DNA of 41,794 nt from Rhodospirillales bacterium. GTDB lineage: Bacteria; Vulcanimicrobiota; Vulcanimicrobiia; Vulcanimicrobiales; Vulcanimicrobiaceae. The notes below the pieces were generated by a model. That model did no database searches, was not told the DNA's origin, and worked only from the letters and a program-made list of their open reading frames with translations. Shown here one piece after another: positions 9,428-17,583 of this stretch (the stretch's first letter is position 1; the number at the start of each line of letters is the position of its first letter). The position numbers and the translations under genes were made by a program. The stretch covers positions 1-41,794 of the forward strand of contig CAJCIN010000123.1 in NCBI GenBank assembly GCA_903970385.1, read 5' to 3'.

Positions 9428-9829
9428 CTACCCGGCGGGAGCCTCGTCGGGCCAGTGCGCGATCTCGCCGAGCGCGGCCGACTTCGCGACCTTGAGACCG
9501 AGCATCGCGCACTTCATGCGCGCGGGGCTGATGCCGATGCCGACGTTCTCGAGCACGCGCTCCTGCGAGAAGCGTGCGACGTCCTCGAGCATCTCGCCCT
9601 TGAGCGATTCCGAGAGCATCGACGCTGAGGCCTGACTGATCGCGCAGCCCTTGCCGGAAAAGCGCACGTCGGTCACGCGCCCGTCGCCGTCGACCTGCAG
9701 TTCGAAGCGGATCTTGTCGCCGCAGAGCGGGTTGAGATCCTCGGCAGTCGCGGTCGGCGCGTCGAGATGACCGAAGTTCCGCGGGTTGCGGTAGTGATCG
9801 AGAATGTACTCTTTGTAGAAATCGTCCAT
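9428..9829 (-). CDS. sufU: SufU-type Fe-S assembly protein (zinc-dependent sulfur acceptor)
   Basis: A 133-residue protein of the NifU-N/SufU family. The conserved ligands are visible: Cys36 and Asp38 in NPLCGDKI, Cys62 in GKGCAISQASASM and Cys107 in RMKCAMLGLK. In SufU proteins these residues bind zinc, and the protein accepts persulfide sulfur from SufS by ligand swapping. It follows sufS by two bases, the usual order. It is a little shorter than the roughly 145-residue Firmicutes SufU. Confidence 0.92.
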   Translation of the reverse strand: MDDFYKEYILDHYRNPRNFGHLDAPTATAEDLNPLCGDKIRFELQVDGDGRVTDVRFSGKGCAISQASASMLSESLKGEMLEDVARFSQERVLENVGIGISPARMKCAMLGLKVAKSAALGEIAHWPDEAPAG

Positions 9830-9831
9830 CG

Positions 9832-11082
9832 TTACGCGACCTTGAACACGTCTGCGGCCTTGTCGAGCGCGACGATCAGCTGATCGACGTCGCGCTCGGT
9901 GTTATAGAGATAGAACGAGGCGCGCGCGGTTGCGGGCCAGCCCATCTTGTCCATCAGCGGCATCGTGCAGTGATGGCCGGCGCGGACGCATACGCCGTCG
10001 AGATCGAGGATCGACGCGAGATCGTGCGCGTGGATGTCGGCGAAATTGAACGAGATCACGCCCGAACGTTTCGTCACGTCCTTCGGCCCGTAGATGTCGA
10101 GACCGCGCGCGACGAACGGTTGGAGGCGTTCGAGGGCGTAGACGGTCAACGCGCGCTCGTGAGCCGCGACCCAGTCCATGCCGATGTGCTCGAGATACTC
10201 GACCGCGGCGCCGAGCGCGATCGCGTCCGCGATGTTGCTCGTGCCGGCTTCGAATTTCCATGGAAGCTCGTTGAACGTCGTCCGTTCGTACCCGACCTCG
10301 CGGATCATGTCGCCGCCCGTGAGAAACGGCGGCATCGCGTCGAGGAGCGCACGCTTCCCGTACAGGAACCCGATGCCCGTCGGCCCGCACATCTTGTGGC
10401 CGCTCGCGACGAAGAAGTCGACGTCGAGCGCGCGCACGTCGACGGCAAAGTGCGGCGTCGACTGCGCGCCGTCGATGAGGACGACCGCTCCCACCGCGTG
10501 CGCGCGCGGGATGATCTCCGCAAGCGGTGCGATCGTGCCGAGCGTGTTCGAGACGTGCGACATCGCGACGAGCTTCACGCCGCGCAGCTTCTCATCGAGA
10601 TCGTCGAGCACGTGGAGGCCTTCGGCATCGACCTCGATGTAGCGCAATTCGGCGCCGGTCTTCGCCGCGAGCAACTGCCACGGCACGAGGTTCGAATGAT
10701 GCTCGAGCTGCGTCGTGAGGATGACGTCGCCGGGCTCGAGGTTCGCGAGACCCCACGAGAACGACACGAGGTTGATCGCTTCGGTCGTGTTGCGCGTCCA
10801 GACGATCTCGGCCGGTTCCGCGGCGTTGACGAAACGCGCGACTTTCGCGCGCGCGCCCTCGAAGGCATCGGTCGCGCGTTCGGCGAGCTCGTAGACGCCG
10901 CGATGGATGTTCGCGTTGTCGTGCGTGTAGTAGTGCACGAGCGAATCGATGACGGCTTGCGGTTTCTGGGATGTCGCCGCGGAATCGAGATAGGCGAGCC
11001 GCTTACCGCGCGACGTCGGTTGCGCGAGCAAGGGAAAGTCGGCGGCGATACGGGCGGCGCGTGCGTCGGGTTCGGCGATCAT
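9832..11082 (-). CDS. sufS: Cysteine desulfurase SufS
   Basis: A 416-residue PLP enzyme that removes sulfur from cysteine, giving alanine and an enzyme persulfide for Fe-S cluster assembly. The PLP lysine is Lys230 in ASGHKMCGPTGIGFLYGK and the persulfide cysteine is Cys372 in RAGHHCTMPLMDKMG. The LEHHSNLVPWQLLA segment is also typical. The short RAGHHC loop marks a group II (SufS-type) desulfurase, which needs a partner such as SufU; that gene follows directly. The ATG overlaps the sufD stop by four bases. Confidence 0.95.
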   Translation of the reverse strand: MIAEPDARAARIAADFPLLAQPTSRGKRLAYLDSAATSQKPQAVIDSLVHYYTHDNANIHRGVYELAERATDAFEGARAKVARFVNAAEPAEIVWTRNTTEAINLVSFSWGLANLEPGDVILTTQLEHHSNLVPWQLLAAKTGAELRYIEVDAEGLHVLDDLDEKLRGVKLVAMSHVSNTLGTIAPLAEIIPRAHAVGAVVLIDGAQSTPHFAVDVRALDVDFFVASGHKMCGPTGIGFLYGKRALLDAMPPFLTGGDMIREVGYERTTFNELPWKFEAGTSNIADAIALGAAVEYLEHIGMDWVAAHERALTVYALERLQPFVARGLDIYGPKDVTKRSGVISFNFADIHAHDLASILDLDGVCVRAGHHCTMPLMDKMGWPATARASFYLYNTERDVDQLIVALDKAADVFKVA

Positions 11083-12335
11083 GCGACGTCGAGCGTCTCG
11101 GCGGGCGCGATCTTCGCTTCGAGTGCCGTTCGGATCTCCGCGCGCAGCGTTTCCGTCGGGAAACGTGAGACGGCGGGCTCGAAGAAGCCGAGCGCGATCA
11201 TGCGTTCGGCCTGCGAGCGTTCGATGCCGCGACTCTCGGCGTAGAAGATCTCTTCATCGGAAATTGCACCGACGGTCGCGCCGTGGAACGCCTTTACGTC
11301 GTTCGCGGCGATCTCGAGCGCCGGCACCGAATCGATGTGCGCCGTGGCGGAGAGTAACAGAGCGTCGTCGCGTAACGACGCATCGGCGCCGTGAGCCTCC
11401 GGTAGGATCTTGATGTTGCCGAGATAGCGGCCCTGGCCGCGGCCGTTGCCGGCGCTGCGGACGACCGTATTCGACGTCGTGTTGGCGGCGGCGTGCACCG
11501 TTTCGGTTTCGATGTCGACGTGCTGATCGCCGTCGGAGAAGAACACGGCGACGACGCCCGTATGCGCGCCGGGCGACGCTTCGAGCGAGCGGAAGCGCGA
11601 CACCGTGTGTTTCGCACCGAGCTCCGCGAAACCGATCTCGAGCCGCGCGTTGGCGGCGAGCTTGGCGCGACGCGTCGCGATGACGCGGGCGGCCGGCGAG
11701 GTGCGCTGTTCGACGGCGTACGAAAGCTGGGCGTTCTCGCCGAGGACGATCTCGGTCGCCGCGCAGACGAACGCGTCGCCGGCGATCGACGCGTAGCGCT
11801 CGACGATGGTCGCCCGCGCGCCGGCACCGACGGAGACGAGCGTGTACGGGAAGAGCGCCTCGTGTCGCGCTTCGTAGCCGACGAGGATCGGTTCGTCGAT
11901 CGACGTGCCCGCGGGAACGTCGATGAACGTCCCGTGGTTTTGGAAGGCGAGCGCGAGCGATGCGAACTTGTCGTCCCGCGTGTCGAGCGCCGTGCCGAAC
12001 GCGCGATCGAACGCCTCGCGATGTTTCTCACGAGCGCGCGAGAAGCGCTCGATCGTCACGCCGGCGCGCCGAGCGGCCGGTGAGAGCGACTCGAGATCGA
12101 CCTCCGCATCCGTCTCGACGGAGAACGGCGTCACGTTCGACAGATCGAGTTTCGCGAGATCGTGCTTCCAGCCGCGGCCGCCGCGGACCGACGCACGTAC
12201 CGGCAACTCTTGAAAGCGTGCGAGTGCGTCGTAGCGCAGCGACGGCTCGATCGAGCCCGGGCCTGCGTGCGCGAGCAGCGCTTCGAGCGATTCCTTCGTA
12301 AGGCCGCGGATCGCGATGCCGGAGCTAGACGGCAC
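11079..12335 (-). CDS. sufD: Fe-S assembly scaffold component SufD
   Basis: A 418-residue member of the SufB/SufD family with the right-handed beta-helix core. The segment DVKAFHGATVGAISDEEIFYAESRGI carries the SufD-type histidine (HGATVG); SufB proteins have a cysteine-containing EHEA-type segment here, so this is SufD by motif. It also has the conserved QHVDIETETVH and GRYLGNIKI segments. SufD normally pairs with SufB on SufC2, but no sufB lies in this window. It overlaps sufC by 11 bases and sufS by four. Confidence 0.92.
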   Translation of the reverse strand: MPSSSGIAIRGLTKESLEALLAHAGPGSIEPSLRYDALARFQELPVRASVRGGRGWKHDLAKLDLSNVTPFSVETDAEVDLESLSPAARRAGVTIERFSRAREKHREAFDRAFGTALDTRDDKFASLALAFQNHGTFIDVPAGTSIDEPILVGYEARHEALFPYTLVSVGAGARATIVERYASIAGDAFVCAATEIVLGENAQLSYAVEQRTSPAARVIATRRAKLAANARLEIGFAELGAKHTVSRFRSLEASPGAHTGVVAVFFSDGDQHVDIETETVHAAANTTSNTVVRSAGNGRGQGRYLGNIKILPEAHGADASLRDDALLLSATAHIDSVPALEIAANDVKAFHGATVGAISDEEIFYAESRGIERSQAERMIALGFFEPAVSRFPTETLRAEIRTALEAKIAPAETLDVA

Positions 12336-13098
12336 CGGCGGCGACCTCTTCGCGGATCTTGTCGTACCCGTCGCGCTCGATCAGGTTCGCGAGCTCCGGG
12401 CCGCCGGATTTCACGATGCGCCCGTCCATCATGATGTGGACGTGATCGGCCGCGATGTACTGCAGGATGCGTGGGTAGTGCGTGATGATCAGGAAGCCGA
12501 TGTCCTTCCCGCCGTCGCTCTCGCGCAGCGCGTTGACCGACTTGCCGACCGCCTTGAGCGCGTCGACGTCGAGCCCGGAGTCCGTCTCGTCGAGCACGGC
12601 GTATTTCGGCGAGAGCATCGCGAGCTGCAACATCTCGAGCCGCTTCTTTTCGCCGCCCGAGAACCCGTCGTTCACGTACCGCGAGAGGAACGCCGCGTCC
12701 ATGTCGAGCGTGTCGAGCTTCTCGAAGATCATCGCGCGAAATTTCGCGGGGGTCAGATCGTCCGGCTTCACGGCTTGGCGCGCCGTGCGGATGAAGTTTG
12801 CGACCGACACGCCCGGGATCGCGGCGGGATACTGAAAGGAGAGGAAGAGGCCGGACTTCGCGCGCTTGTCGGGCGCGAGACCGATCAGCTCTTCGCCGTC
12901 GAGCGTCACGGAGCCGGACGCGACGTCGTAGCTCGGATGCCCGGCCATGGAAAACGCGAGCGTGGATTTGCCGCTGCCGTTCGGTCCCATCAGCGCGTGC
13001 ACGCTGCCCGGTGCCACCGCCAGATCGATGCCCTTGAGGATCTGCGTCCCCGCGACACTGGCATGAAGGTGAGAAATCCGAAGTCCGCGCTCGCTCAT
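12325..13098 (-). CDS. sufC: Fe-S assembly ATPase SufC
   Basis: A 257-residue ABC-type ATPase of the SufC family. Walker A GPNGSGKST is at about residues 38-46, the signature FSGGEKKR near 145-152 and Walker B LDETDSGLDVDALK near 169-182; the LDExDSGLD form separates SufC from transporter ATPases. SufC drives conformational change in the SufB/SufD scaffold during cluster assembly in the cytoplasm. It is the first gene of the leftward operon, divergent from sufR with an 82-base shared upstream region. Confidence 0.95.
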   Translation of the reverse strand: MSERGLRISHLHASVAGTQILKGIDLAVAPGSVHALMGPNGSGKSTLAFSMAGHPSYDVASGSVTLDGEELIGLAPDKRAKSGLFLSFQYPAAIPGVSVANFIRTARQAVKPDDLTPAKFRAMIFEKLDTLDMDAAFLSRYVNDGFSGGEKKRLEMLQLAMLSPKYAVLDETDSGLDVDALKAVGKSVNALRESDGGKDIGFLIITHYPRILQYIAADHVHIMMDGRIVKSGGPELANLIERDGYDKIREEVAAGAV

Positions 13099-13150
13099 AT
13101 CGAACCCATGGTACGGTCCGGGCCGGAGAAAGTCAAGGAAACTCTGGACT

Positions 13151-13221
13151 ATCTTACCTATTCGTGGTAGCCTGCGATCGATGCACGATGCGCGCTTCTT
13201 TCAATCGACGAGAGGTAAGAT
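13151..13221. promoter_or_regulatory. Pair of inverted 9-base sites around the sufR start
   Basis: ATCTTACCT at 13151-13159 and its exact reverse complement AGGTAAGAT at 13213-13221 face each other, 53 bases apart. The first lies in the 82-base region between the divergent sufC and sufR genes and the second just inside sufR. This could be a two-site operator for autoregulation by SufR. A shorter imperfect symmetry (TACC, seven bases, GGTA) also overlaps the first site. The pairing may be chance; it does not match the operator sequences I know for cyanobacterial or mycobacterial SufR. Confidence 0.35.
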
Positions 13222-13831
13222 CGTGACGGAGCTCCGCCGCCGTCGCTCGGCTTCGGCCGTGGATCTGGCGGGCGAATTCGGGCTTTCGACCAACGCGGTG
13301 CGGCAGCAACTGGTAACGCTCGAGCGCGACGGCTACGTCGCCGAGCGCTCCGTGCGCCGCGGACCGACGAAGCCGACGCTCGAATATTCTCTGACCGACA
13401 GCGCCGAGTCGCTCTTCCCGCAGCGGTACGACAAGATGCTCGGCGCCGTGCTGCGTGAAGTGAAAACGTCGTTCGGCCAGGACGGCCTCGAGTCGGTGCT
13501 CGGCAAGCTCGGCGAACGCGCTTCCGAGAAGTACCGTGAGAAGATCGTCGCGACGGACCCGCGCGGCCGAGCGCTGGAGCTCGCCGAACTGCTGCGCGAG
13601 AACGGCGTCGAGGCCGACGTCGTCGAGACGGCATCGGGATCGATCGAGCTACGCGAGCACAACTGCCCGTACTCGAAGACGGTCGGCGAGCATCCCGAAG
13701 TCTGCTCCATCATTCACACCGTCTTGCACGACGTCGTGTCGGACCGGACGGTGCAGCTCGAGTCCATCGCAACCGGTGGAGCCGCATGCCGGTTCGAAGT
13801 TGCTGCGGCACCCGAAGCCGTCATCTCCTAA
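13181..13831 (+). CDS. sufR: Fe-S cluster-sensing transcriptional repressor SufR
   Basis: A 216-residue regulator with an N-terminal winged helix-turn-helix (about residues 8-70; SASAVDLAGEFGLSTNAVRQ) and a C-terminal sensor region. Three cysteines, Cys162, Cys175 and Cys203, are spaced C-X12-C-X27-C, which as I recall matches the three-cysteine cluster ligands of actinobacterial SufR; cyanobacterial SufR has a fourth cysteine. Holo-SufR represses the suf genes and loses its cluster under iron or oxidative stress. It is divergent from sufC, which fits this role. The NifU-like gene starts 11 bases after its stop. Confidence 0.88.
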   Translation: MHDARFFQSTRGKIVTELRRRRSASAVDLAGEFGLSTNAVRQQLVTLERDGYVAERSVRRGPTKPTLEYSLTDSAESLFPQRYDKMLGAVLREVKTSFGQDGLESVLGKLGERASEKYREKIVATDPRGRALELAELLRENGVEADVVETASGSIELREHNCPYSKTVGEHPEVCSIIHTVLHDVVSDRTVQLESIATGGAACRFEVAAAPEAVIS

Positions 13832-13842
13832 GGGGTCGTGTT

Positions 13843-14370
13843 TTGAATTTTGCCAAGTTCCAGAAGCTCGTCGAAGAGCGCACCGGATTCCGTACGATGG
13901 ACAATCCGATGGCGTCCGGTGAGTATTTCAGCGACTCGTGCGGCGACATGTACACGTATTATCTGAAGGTCGGCCCGGGCGACGTGATCGAGGACGTCTC
14001 CTACTTCACGACCGGCTGCGGCTTCGGCACGGCGACTTGTTCGCTGCTCGTCGATCTCGCGCTCGGAAAGACGCTCGATGCGGCGTACGCGATCACCGAA
14101 GCGCAGATCGAAGCCGAGCTCGACGGATATCCCGAGAAGAAGAAAGATTACCCGGAGCGCTCGCTGATCGCGCTCCGCACGGCGATCGACGATTTTCGCG
14201 CCAAGCGCGCGGCGGGCACGATCTCCGACGAGGCGCTCGTGCGCGCTCATGCCGAGGCCGTGGCCTCGCGCGCGGCGACGGCGCCCGGCAACGGCACGAC
14301 CTCGCAAGACGACGCCCAAGCGCCGAGCGTCGAGGCCGGCGAAGGCAAAGTCCTCATCAAGCTCCGCTGA
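13843..14370 (+). CDS. NifU-like Fe-S scaffold protein, variant lacking the third family cysteine
   Basis: A 175-residue protein related to the NifU N-terminal/IscU scaffold fold. It keeps Cys33-Gly-Asp35 in SDSCGDMYTYYLKV and a glycine-rich cysteine loop with Cys59 and Cys66 (TTGCGFGTATCSLLVD). At the place of the third IscU ligand, usually in a KxxCS segment, it has DYPERS with no cysteine. The C-terminal 50 residues are an Ala-rich, probably disordered tail. The TTG start is chosen because AAGGGG lies seven bases upstream; the longer frame would overlap sufR. Its place directly after sufR suggests control by Fe-S status. It may be a scaffold or carrier working beside SufU. Confidence 0.75.
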   Translation: MNFAKFQKLVEERTGFRTMDNPMASGEYFSDSCGDMYTYYLKVGPGDVIEDVSYFTTGCGFGTATCSLLVDLALGKTLDAAYAITEAQIEAELDGYPEKKKDYPERSLIALRTAIDDFRAKRAAGTISDEALVRAHAEAVASRAATAPGNGTTSQDDAQAPSVEAGEGKVLIKLR

Positions 14371-15683
14371 GCCTTCGTCTGCAGCGCTCGTGCGCGTTCT
14401 CCGTCGCGCTCGCGATCGGAGCCGTCGCGTGTTCCGGCGGGTCGAGCGGCTCGTCGTCGCTCGGTAGCGTCGCCTCGGTCGCGCCGAGCACGGCTCCCAC
14501 CGCTGCGGCTTCGCCGACGGCGACGCCGGTTTCCACGGGTGCGGTCACCACGCCGCCGCCGATCGACGCGCGTCTCACGCTCGCGAGCGGCTTTTACGGC
14601 AACGTGGTTGCGAACGTCGGCTCGGCGCGCGAACTCGCGATGCTGCCGAACGGCGATCTGCTCGTCGGCACGGGCGGCAGAACGATCGACATCGTGCCGA
14701 ATGCCGACGCACCCGGGCTCGCCGGAACACCGCGAACGTTCATCACGCTTTCGGAAGGGCCGGCCACGAGCATCACGGTCGCGCCCGACGGGACGCTGTA
14801 TGCCGGCACGAACTCGACGATTTGGAAGATCGCGTACGCGACGGGCGACCGCTCGGAATCGACGGCGACCGTCTTTCAGCGCGTGCGGACCGGACCCGTC
14901 TCACCGGGCACCGACGGCGACGTGCACACGTCGACGAGCGTCGTCGCGACGGCCGGCACGCTCTACGCCGGCGTCGGATCGTCGTGCAATCGCTGCGTGG
15001 AAACCGACTCGACGCGGGCGACCGTGTTGCGCATGTCGACGAGCGGCGGCGCGATGCCGCGGGTGACGAATCTCACGACGCGTACACGCAATCCGATCGC
15101 GCTCGCGATCAACCCCGCGACGGGATCGCTTTGGATCGGCGGCGCCGGTCAGGATTCGTTACCGCAGGGGCATCCGTACGAGTACTTCGATTCGCCGACC
15201 GTTCACGGCAGCACGGACGTCGACTACGGCTGGCCGCAGTGCGAAGAAAATCAGGTCGCATACGATGCGCTCGGCACGAGTCCGGCGCCCGACTGCTCGA
15301 AGACGGTCGCTCCGGCGATCGAGTTTCCCGCCTACGCCACGTTGATCGGTGCGGCGTTCTACCCGGCGACGCAGACCGGCACGTACGCGTTCCCGGCCGC
15401 ATATCGCGGCGGCGTCTTCGTCACGGCCCACGGGTCGTGGCACTGTTGCCCGTCGACGCCGCCGCGTCTCTTCTACGTCGCGATGTCGGGCGATCGACCC
15501 GCGACCGCGGTAGACTGGAGCGACCCGACCGTACAGAGCCGGGAGATCATCGGCGGCTACGGCGTGACGAGCAGTTCGTCCGGGTACATCGGGCGCCCGA
15601 CCGGCGTCGCGATCGGTCCGAACGGCAGTCTCTTCGTCGCGGACGATGCGACGGGAAACATCATCCGCCTCCGCCACCGCTGA
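14367..15683 (+). CDS. Glucose/sorbosone dehydrogenase-like beta-propeller lipoprotein
   Basis: A predicted 438-residue secreted protein with six-bladed beta-propeller repeats of the glucose/sorbosone dehydrogenase (GSDH, often PQQ-dependent) family. Blade-like segments include LAMLPNGDLLVGTGG, ITVAPDGTLYAGTN, LAINPATGSLWIGGAG and VAIGPNGSLFVADDATG; the last is the family's usual end. The N-terminus SLRLQRSCAFSVALAIGAVAC reads as a lipoprotein signal followed by a Ser/Thr/Ala/Pro linker. No ATG, GTG or TTG fits it; the CTG at 14367 overlaps the preceding TGA (CTGA) and is the best start. Two HSWHCC-type cysteines and a CNRC pair are present. Substrate and cofactor cannot be confirmed. Confidence 0.75.
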   Translation: MSLRLQRSCAFSVALAIGAVACSGGSSGSSSLGSVASVAPSTAPTAAASPTATPVSTGAVTTPPPIDARLTLASGFYGNVVANVGSARELAMLPNGDLLVGTGGRTIDIVPNADAPGLAGTPRTFITLSEGPATSITVAPDGTLYAGTNSTIWKIAYATGDRSESTATVFQRVRTGPVSPGTDGDVHTSTSVVATAGTLYAGVGSSCNRCVETDSTRATVLRMSTSGGAMPRVTNLTTRTRNPIALAINPATGSLWIGGAGQDSLPQGHPYEYFDSPTVHGSTDVDYGWPQCEENQVAYDALGTSPAPDCSKTVAPAIEFPAYATLIGAAFYPATQTGTYAFPAAYRGGVFVTAHGSWHCCPSTPPRLFYVAMSGDRPATAVDWSDPTVQSREIIGGYGVTSSSSGYIGRPTGVAIGPNGSLFVADDATGNIIRLRHR

Positions 15684-15688
15684 GCGAT

Positions 15689-16336
15689 CTACAAGCCGAC
15701 GTACGGGTTCTCGCGCTTCTCGTAGCCGATCGTCGTCGCGGGGCCGTGGCCCGGAATGACGATCGTGTCGTCGGGAAACGCGAAGAGCTTCGTGTGGATG
15801 CTGCGTGCGATGTCGGCGAGCGACGTGCCGCCGAGATCCCAGCGCCCGACGGCGCCGCGGAAGAGCGTGTCGCCGGTGAGGAGGAGCGTCGCCGCGCCCT
15901 GCGCGAGCGCGAACGAAACGCTGCCCGGCGTGTGTCCCGGCGTGTGTAGCACGTCGAGCTTCGCCGCGCCCGCGCGGACCGTGTCGCCGTCCGCGAGATC
16001 GCCGTCGAGCGCGACGATCTCGGGCGGCGCCACGCCGAGCCAGCGTGCCTGTTCCGCGAGCGTGGCGTAGAGCGGCCGATCCGCGGGGTGCAGGAGGCCG
16101 CTCGCACCGGTCCGCTCGCGCAATTCGCCGAGCGCGCCGATGTGATCGATGTGCGCGTGCGTGTGCACGAGATGCGTCGCGCGGACGCCGAGCGCATCGA
16201 GTCGCGCGACGATCGCGTCGACGTCGTCGCCGCCGTCGACGACGATCGCTTCGCCCGCGGCGACGTCGGCGACGATCGTGCACGTGCACGCGAGCGGTCC
16301 CACGGAGAGATGTTCGACCGTTACGTCGTGCTGCAT
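15689..16336 (-). CDS. Metallo-beta-lactamase-fold hydrolase (glyoxalase II-like)
   Basis: A 215-residue cytoplasmic protein. The metal motif THAHIDHIG gives His60, His62, Asp64 and His65, followed by HTPGHTPGS, TGDTLFRG and PGHGPATT, the standard order for the family. The length and TLFRGAVGRWDLGG segment resemble the short glyoxalase II-like (YcbL/GloC) group, which hydrolyse thioesters such as S-lactoylglutathione; the actual substrate is unknown. Start at ATG 16336, inside the end of the flavin reductase gene (16-base overlap), implying co-transcription. Confidence 0.85.
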   Translation of the reverse strand: MQHDVTVEHLSVGPLACTCTIVADVAAGEAIVVDGGDDVDAIVARLDALGVRATHLVHTHAHIDHIGALGELRERTGASGLLHPADRPLYATLAEQARWLGVAPPEIVALDGDLADGDTVRAGAAKLDVLHTPGHTPGSVSFALAQGAATLLLTGDTLFRGAVGRWDLGGTSLADIARSIHTKLFAFPDDTIVIPGHGPATTIGYEKRENPYVGL

Positions 16337-16806
16337 CCGAAATCCCGATAGCCGGCATCGAAGTAGCCGAGCGGCGCGCCGTCGTGCGCCTCGCATGCGA
16401 GCACGTTGCCGATGAAGATCGTGTGCGTGGCGGCCGAGTGTTCCTCTGCGAGTTCGCAATCGAAGTAGCTGAGCACGCCGTCGAGCACGGGAGCGCCCGT
16501 GCGAGCGAACGTGTAGGGAAGCGACGCGAACGGATCGGCGTCGTCTTTCTTCGAGAACCGCTCGGCGATCGGCCGCTGGTCGAGCCGCAGCACGTTCACG
16601 CAGAACCGCCCCGCCTGCGAGATGAGCGCGTGGGTGCGCGCGGTGCGATTCACGCAGATGAGGATGGTCGGCGGTTCGGCCGAGACGCTCGCGAAGGCGT
16701 TCGCGGTGAAACCCTTGAGCTTGCCGTTGAGGACCGTCGTCACGACGGTGACGCCCGTCGGGTAGCGTCGCATGGCCTTACGGAACTCCAGTGCGACGGC
16801 CATCAC
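16321..16806 (-). CDS. Flavin reductase-like FMN-binding protein
   Basis: A 161-residue protein of the flavin reductase family (split beta-barrel). The opening FRKAMRRYPTGVTVVTT, the segment GFTANAFASVSAEPPTILICV and the region around RFCVNVLR are typical; the C-terminal SYFDCELAEEHSAATHTIFIG is also conserved. Such enzymes reduce FMN or FAD with NAD(P)H, often for a partner monooxygenase, but none is nearby. GTG 16806 and ATG 16803 are adjacent start choices. Confidence 0.88.
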   Translation of the reverse strand: MMAVALEFRKAMRRYPTGVTVVTTVLNGKLKGFTANAFASVSAEPPTILICVNRTARTHALISQAGRFCVNVLRLDQRPIAERFSKKDDADPFASLPYTFARTGAPVLDGVLSYFDCELAEEHSAATHTIFIGNVLACEAHDGAPLGYFDAGYRDFGCSTT

Positions 16807-16813
16807 GCGCGCG

Positions 16814-17440
16814 TCATTCGATGCGCGATCCGATCCCGACCCCGTCCCCGATCGGCACGATCGTCGCGTCGAGTTGCGGGTGGTTGAGAAACGTTCGATT
16901 GAAGTCCCGGATGGCGCGCGTCGCGGCCGAATCGTGCGACGTCGGTTCGGCCGCGGACTTGCCGTCCCACAGCAAGTTGTCGACGACGACGAGGCCGGAC
17001 CGCTTGAGCAGCGGCACCGTGAGCTCGAGGTACTCCTCGTATTCCGTCTTGATCGCGTCGATGAACACGATGTCGAGGTTGCGCACCGGAAACGTCGGCA
17101 GTACTTCGAGCGCCGGCTGGTTCATCACGTTCACGGAATCGGCTTTGTTCGCACGCTCGAGGAATTCGAGCGCGATGCTCGTGCGCTCCGTATCGGGATC
17201 GATCGTCCACAGCTTGCCGGCCGGCGGCATCGCGAGTGCCATCCAGAGCGTCGAGTAGCCGTACGCGGTGCCGATCTCGAGGATGCGATTCGCCTGCATC
17301 GCGTGCACGAGCGTCGAGAGTAGACGGCCCGTGTCGCGCGCGACGATCGGCACGTCGTCGGCGTGCCCCATCTGCTCGAGTTCGAGGAGGAGCGGCGACG
17401 GATTGCGGTGGAGCCGTCTGAGATAGTCCGAGTCGCGCAC
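16814..17440 (-). CDS. Class I SAM-dependent O-methyltransferase (catechol/caffeoyl-CoA type)
   Basis: A 208-residue protein from the chosen GTG. The SAM-binding motif ILEIGTAYGYSTLWMA, the acidic segment LDIVFIDAIKTEYEEYLEL and VVVDNLLWDG match the cation-dependent O-methyltransferase family (COMT/CCoAOMT), in which the aspartates bind a divalent metal. The target hydroxyl compound is unknown. An ATG 102 bases upstream would add an Arg-rich N-terminus and leave little room for a promoter, so GTG 17440 is preferred. Divergent from the superoxide dismutase gene. Confidence 0.85.
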   Translation of the reverse strand: MRDSDYLRRLHRNPSPLLLELEQMGHADDVPIVARDTGRLLSTLVHAMQANRILEIGTAYGYSTLWMALAMPPAGKLWTIDPDTERTSIALEFLERANKADSVNVMNQPALEVLPTFPVRNLDIVFIDAIKTEYEEYLELTVPLLKRSGLVVVDNLLWDGKSAAEPTSHDSAATRAIRDFNRTFLNHPQLDATIVPIGDGVGIGSRIE

Positions 17441-17458
17441 TGCCGTACGTTTGTCGCG

Positions 17459-17473
17459 TTCTCCCCGGGGGAA
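17459..17473. promoter_or_regulatory. Imperfect palindrome upstream of superoxide dismutase
   Basis: TTCTCCCCGGGGGAA is a near-perfect 15-base palindrome (one T:G mismatch) in the 143-base region between the divergent methyltransferase and superoxide dismutase genes. It could be an operator for either gene. It is short and GC-rich, so chance is a real possibility. Confidence 0.3.
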
Positions 17474-17583
17474 CCTTTCGTATGCCGCGTGGGACAAGGT
17501 TCGCCTCGCGGCCGTCGAACGACGCGTAGCCGCTCGAGGCACGACCCACGTCGGCCGGCTCGGCTTTTTGAGGAGAAACGTTC

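Noticed and set aside
17545-17575. A terminator before superoxide dismutase (GGCTTTTT)
   Set aside because: Only a three-base stem precedes the T run, and it sits within the ribosome-binding region of the gene.
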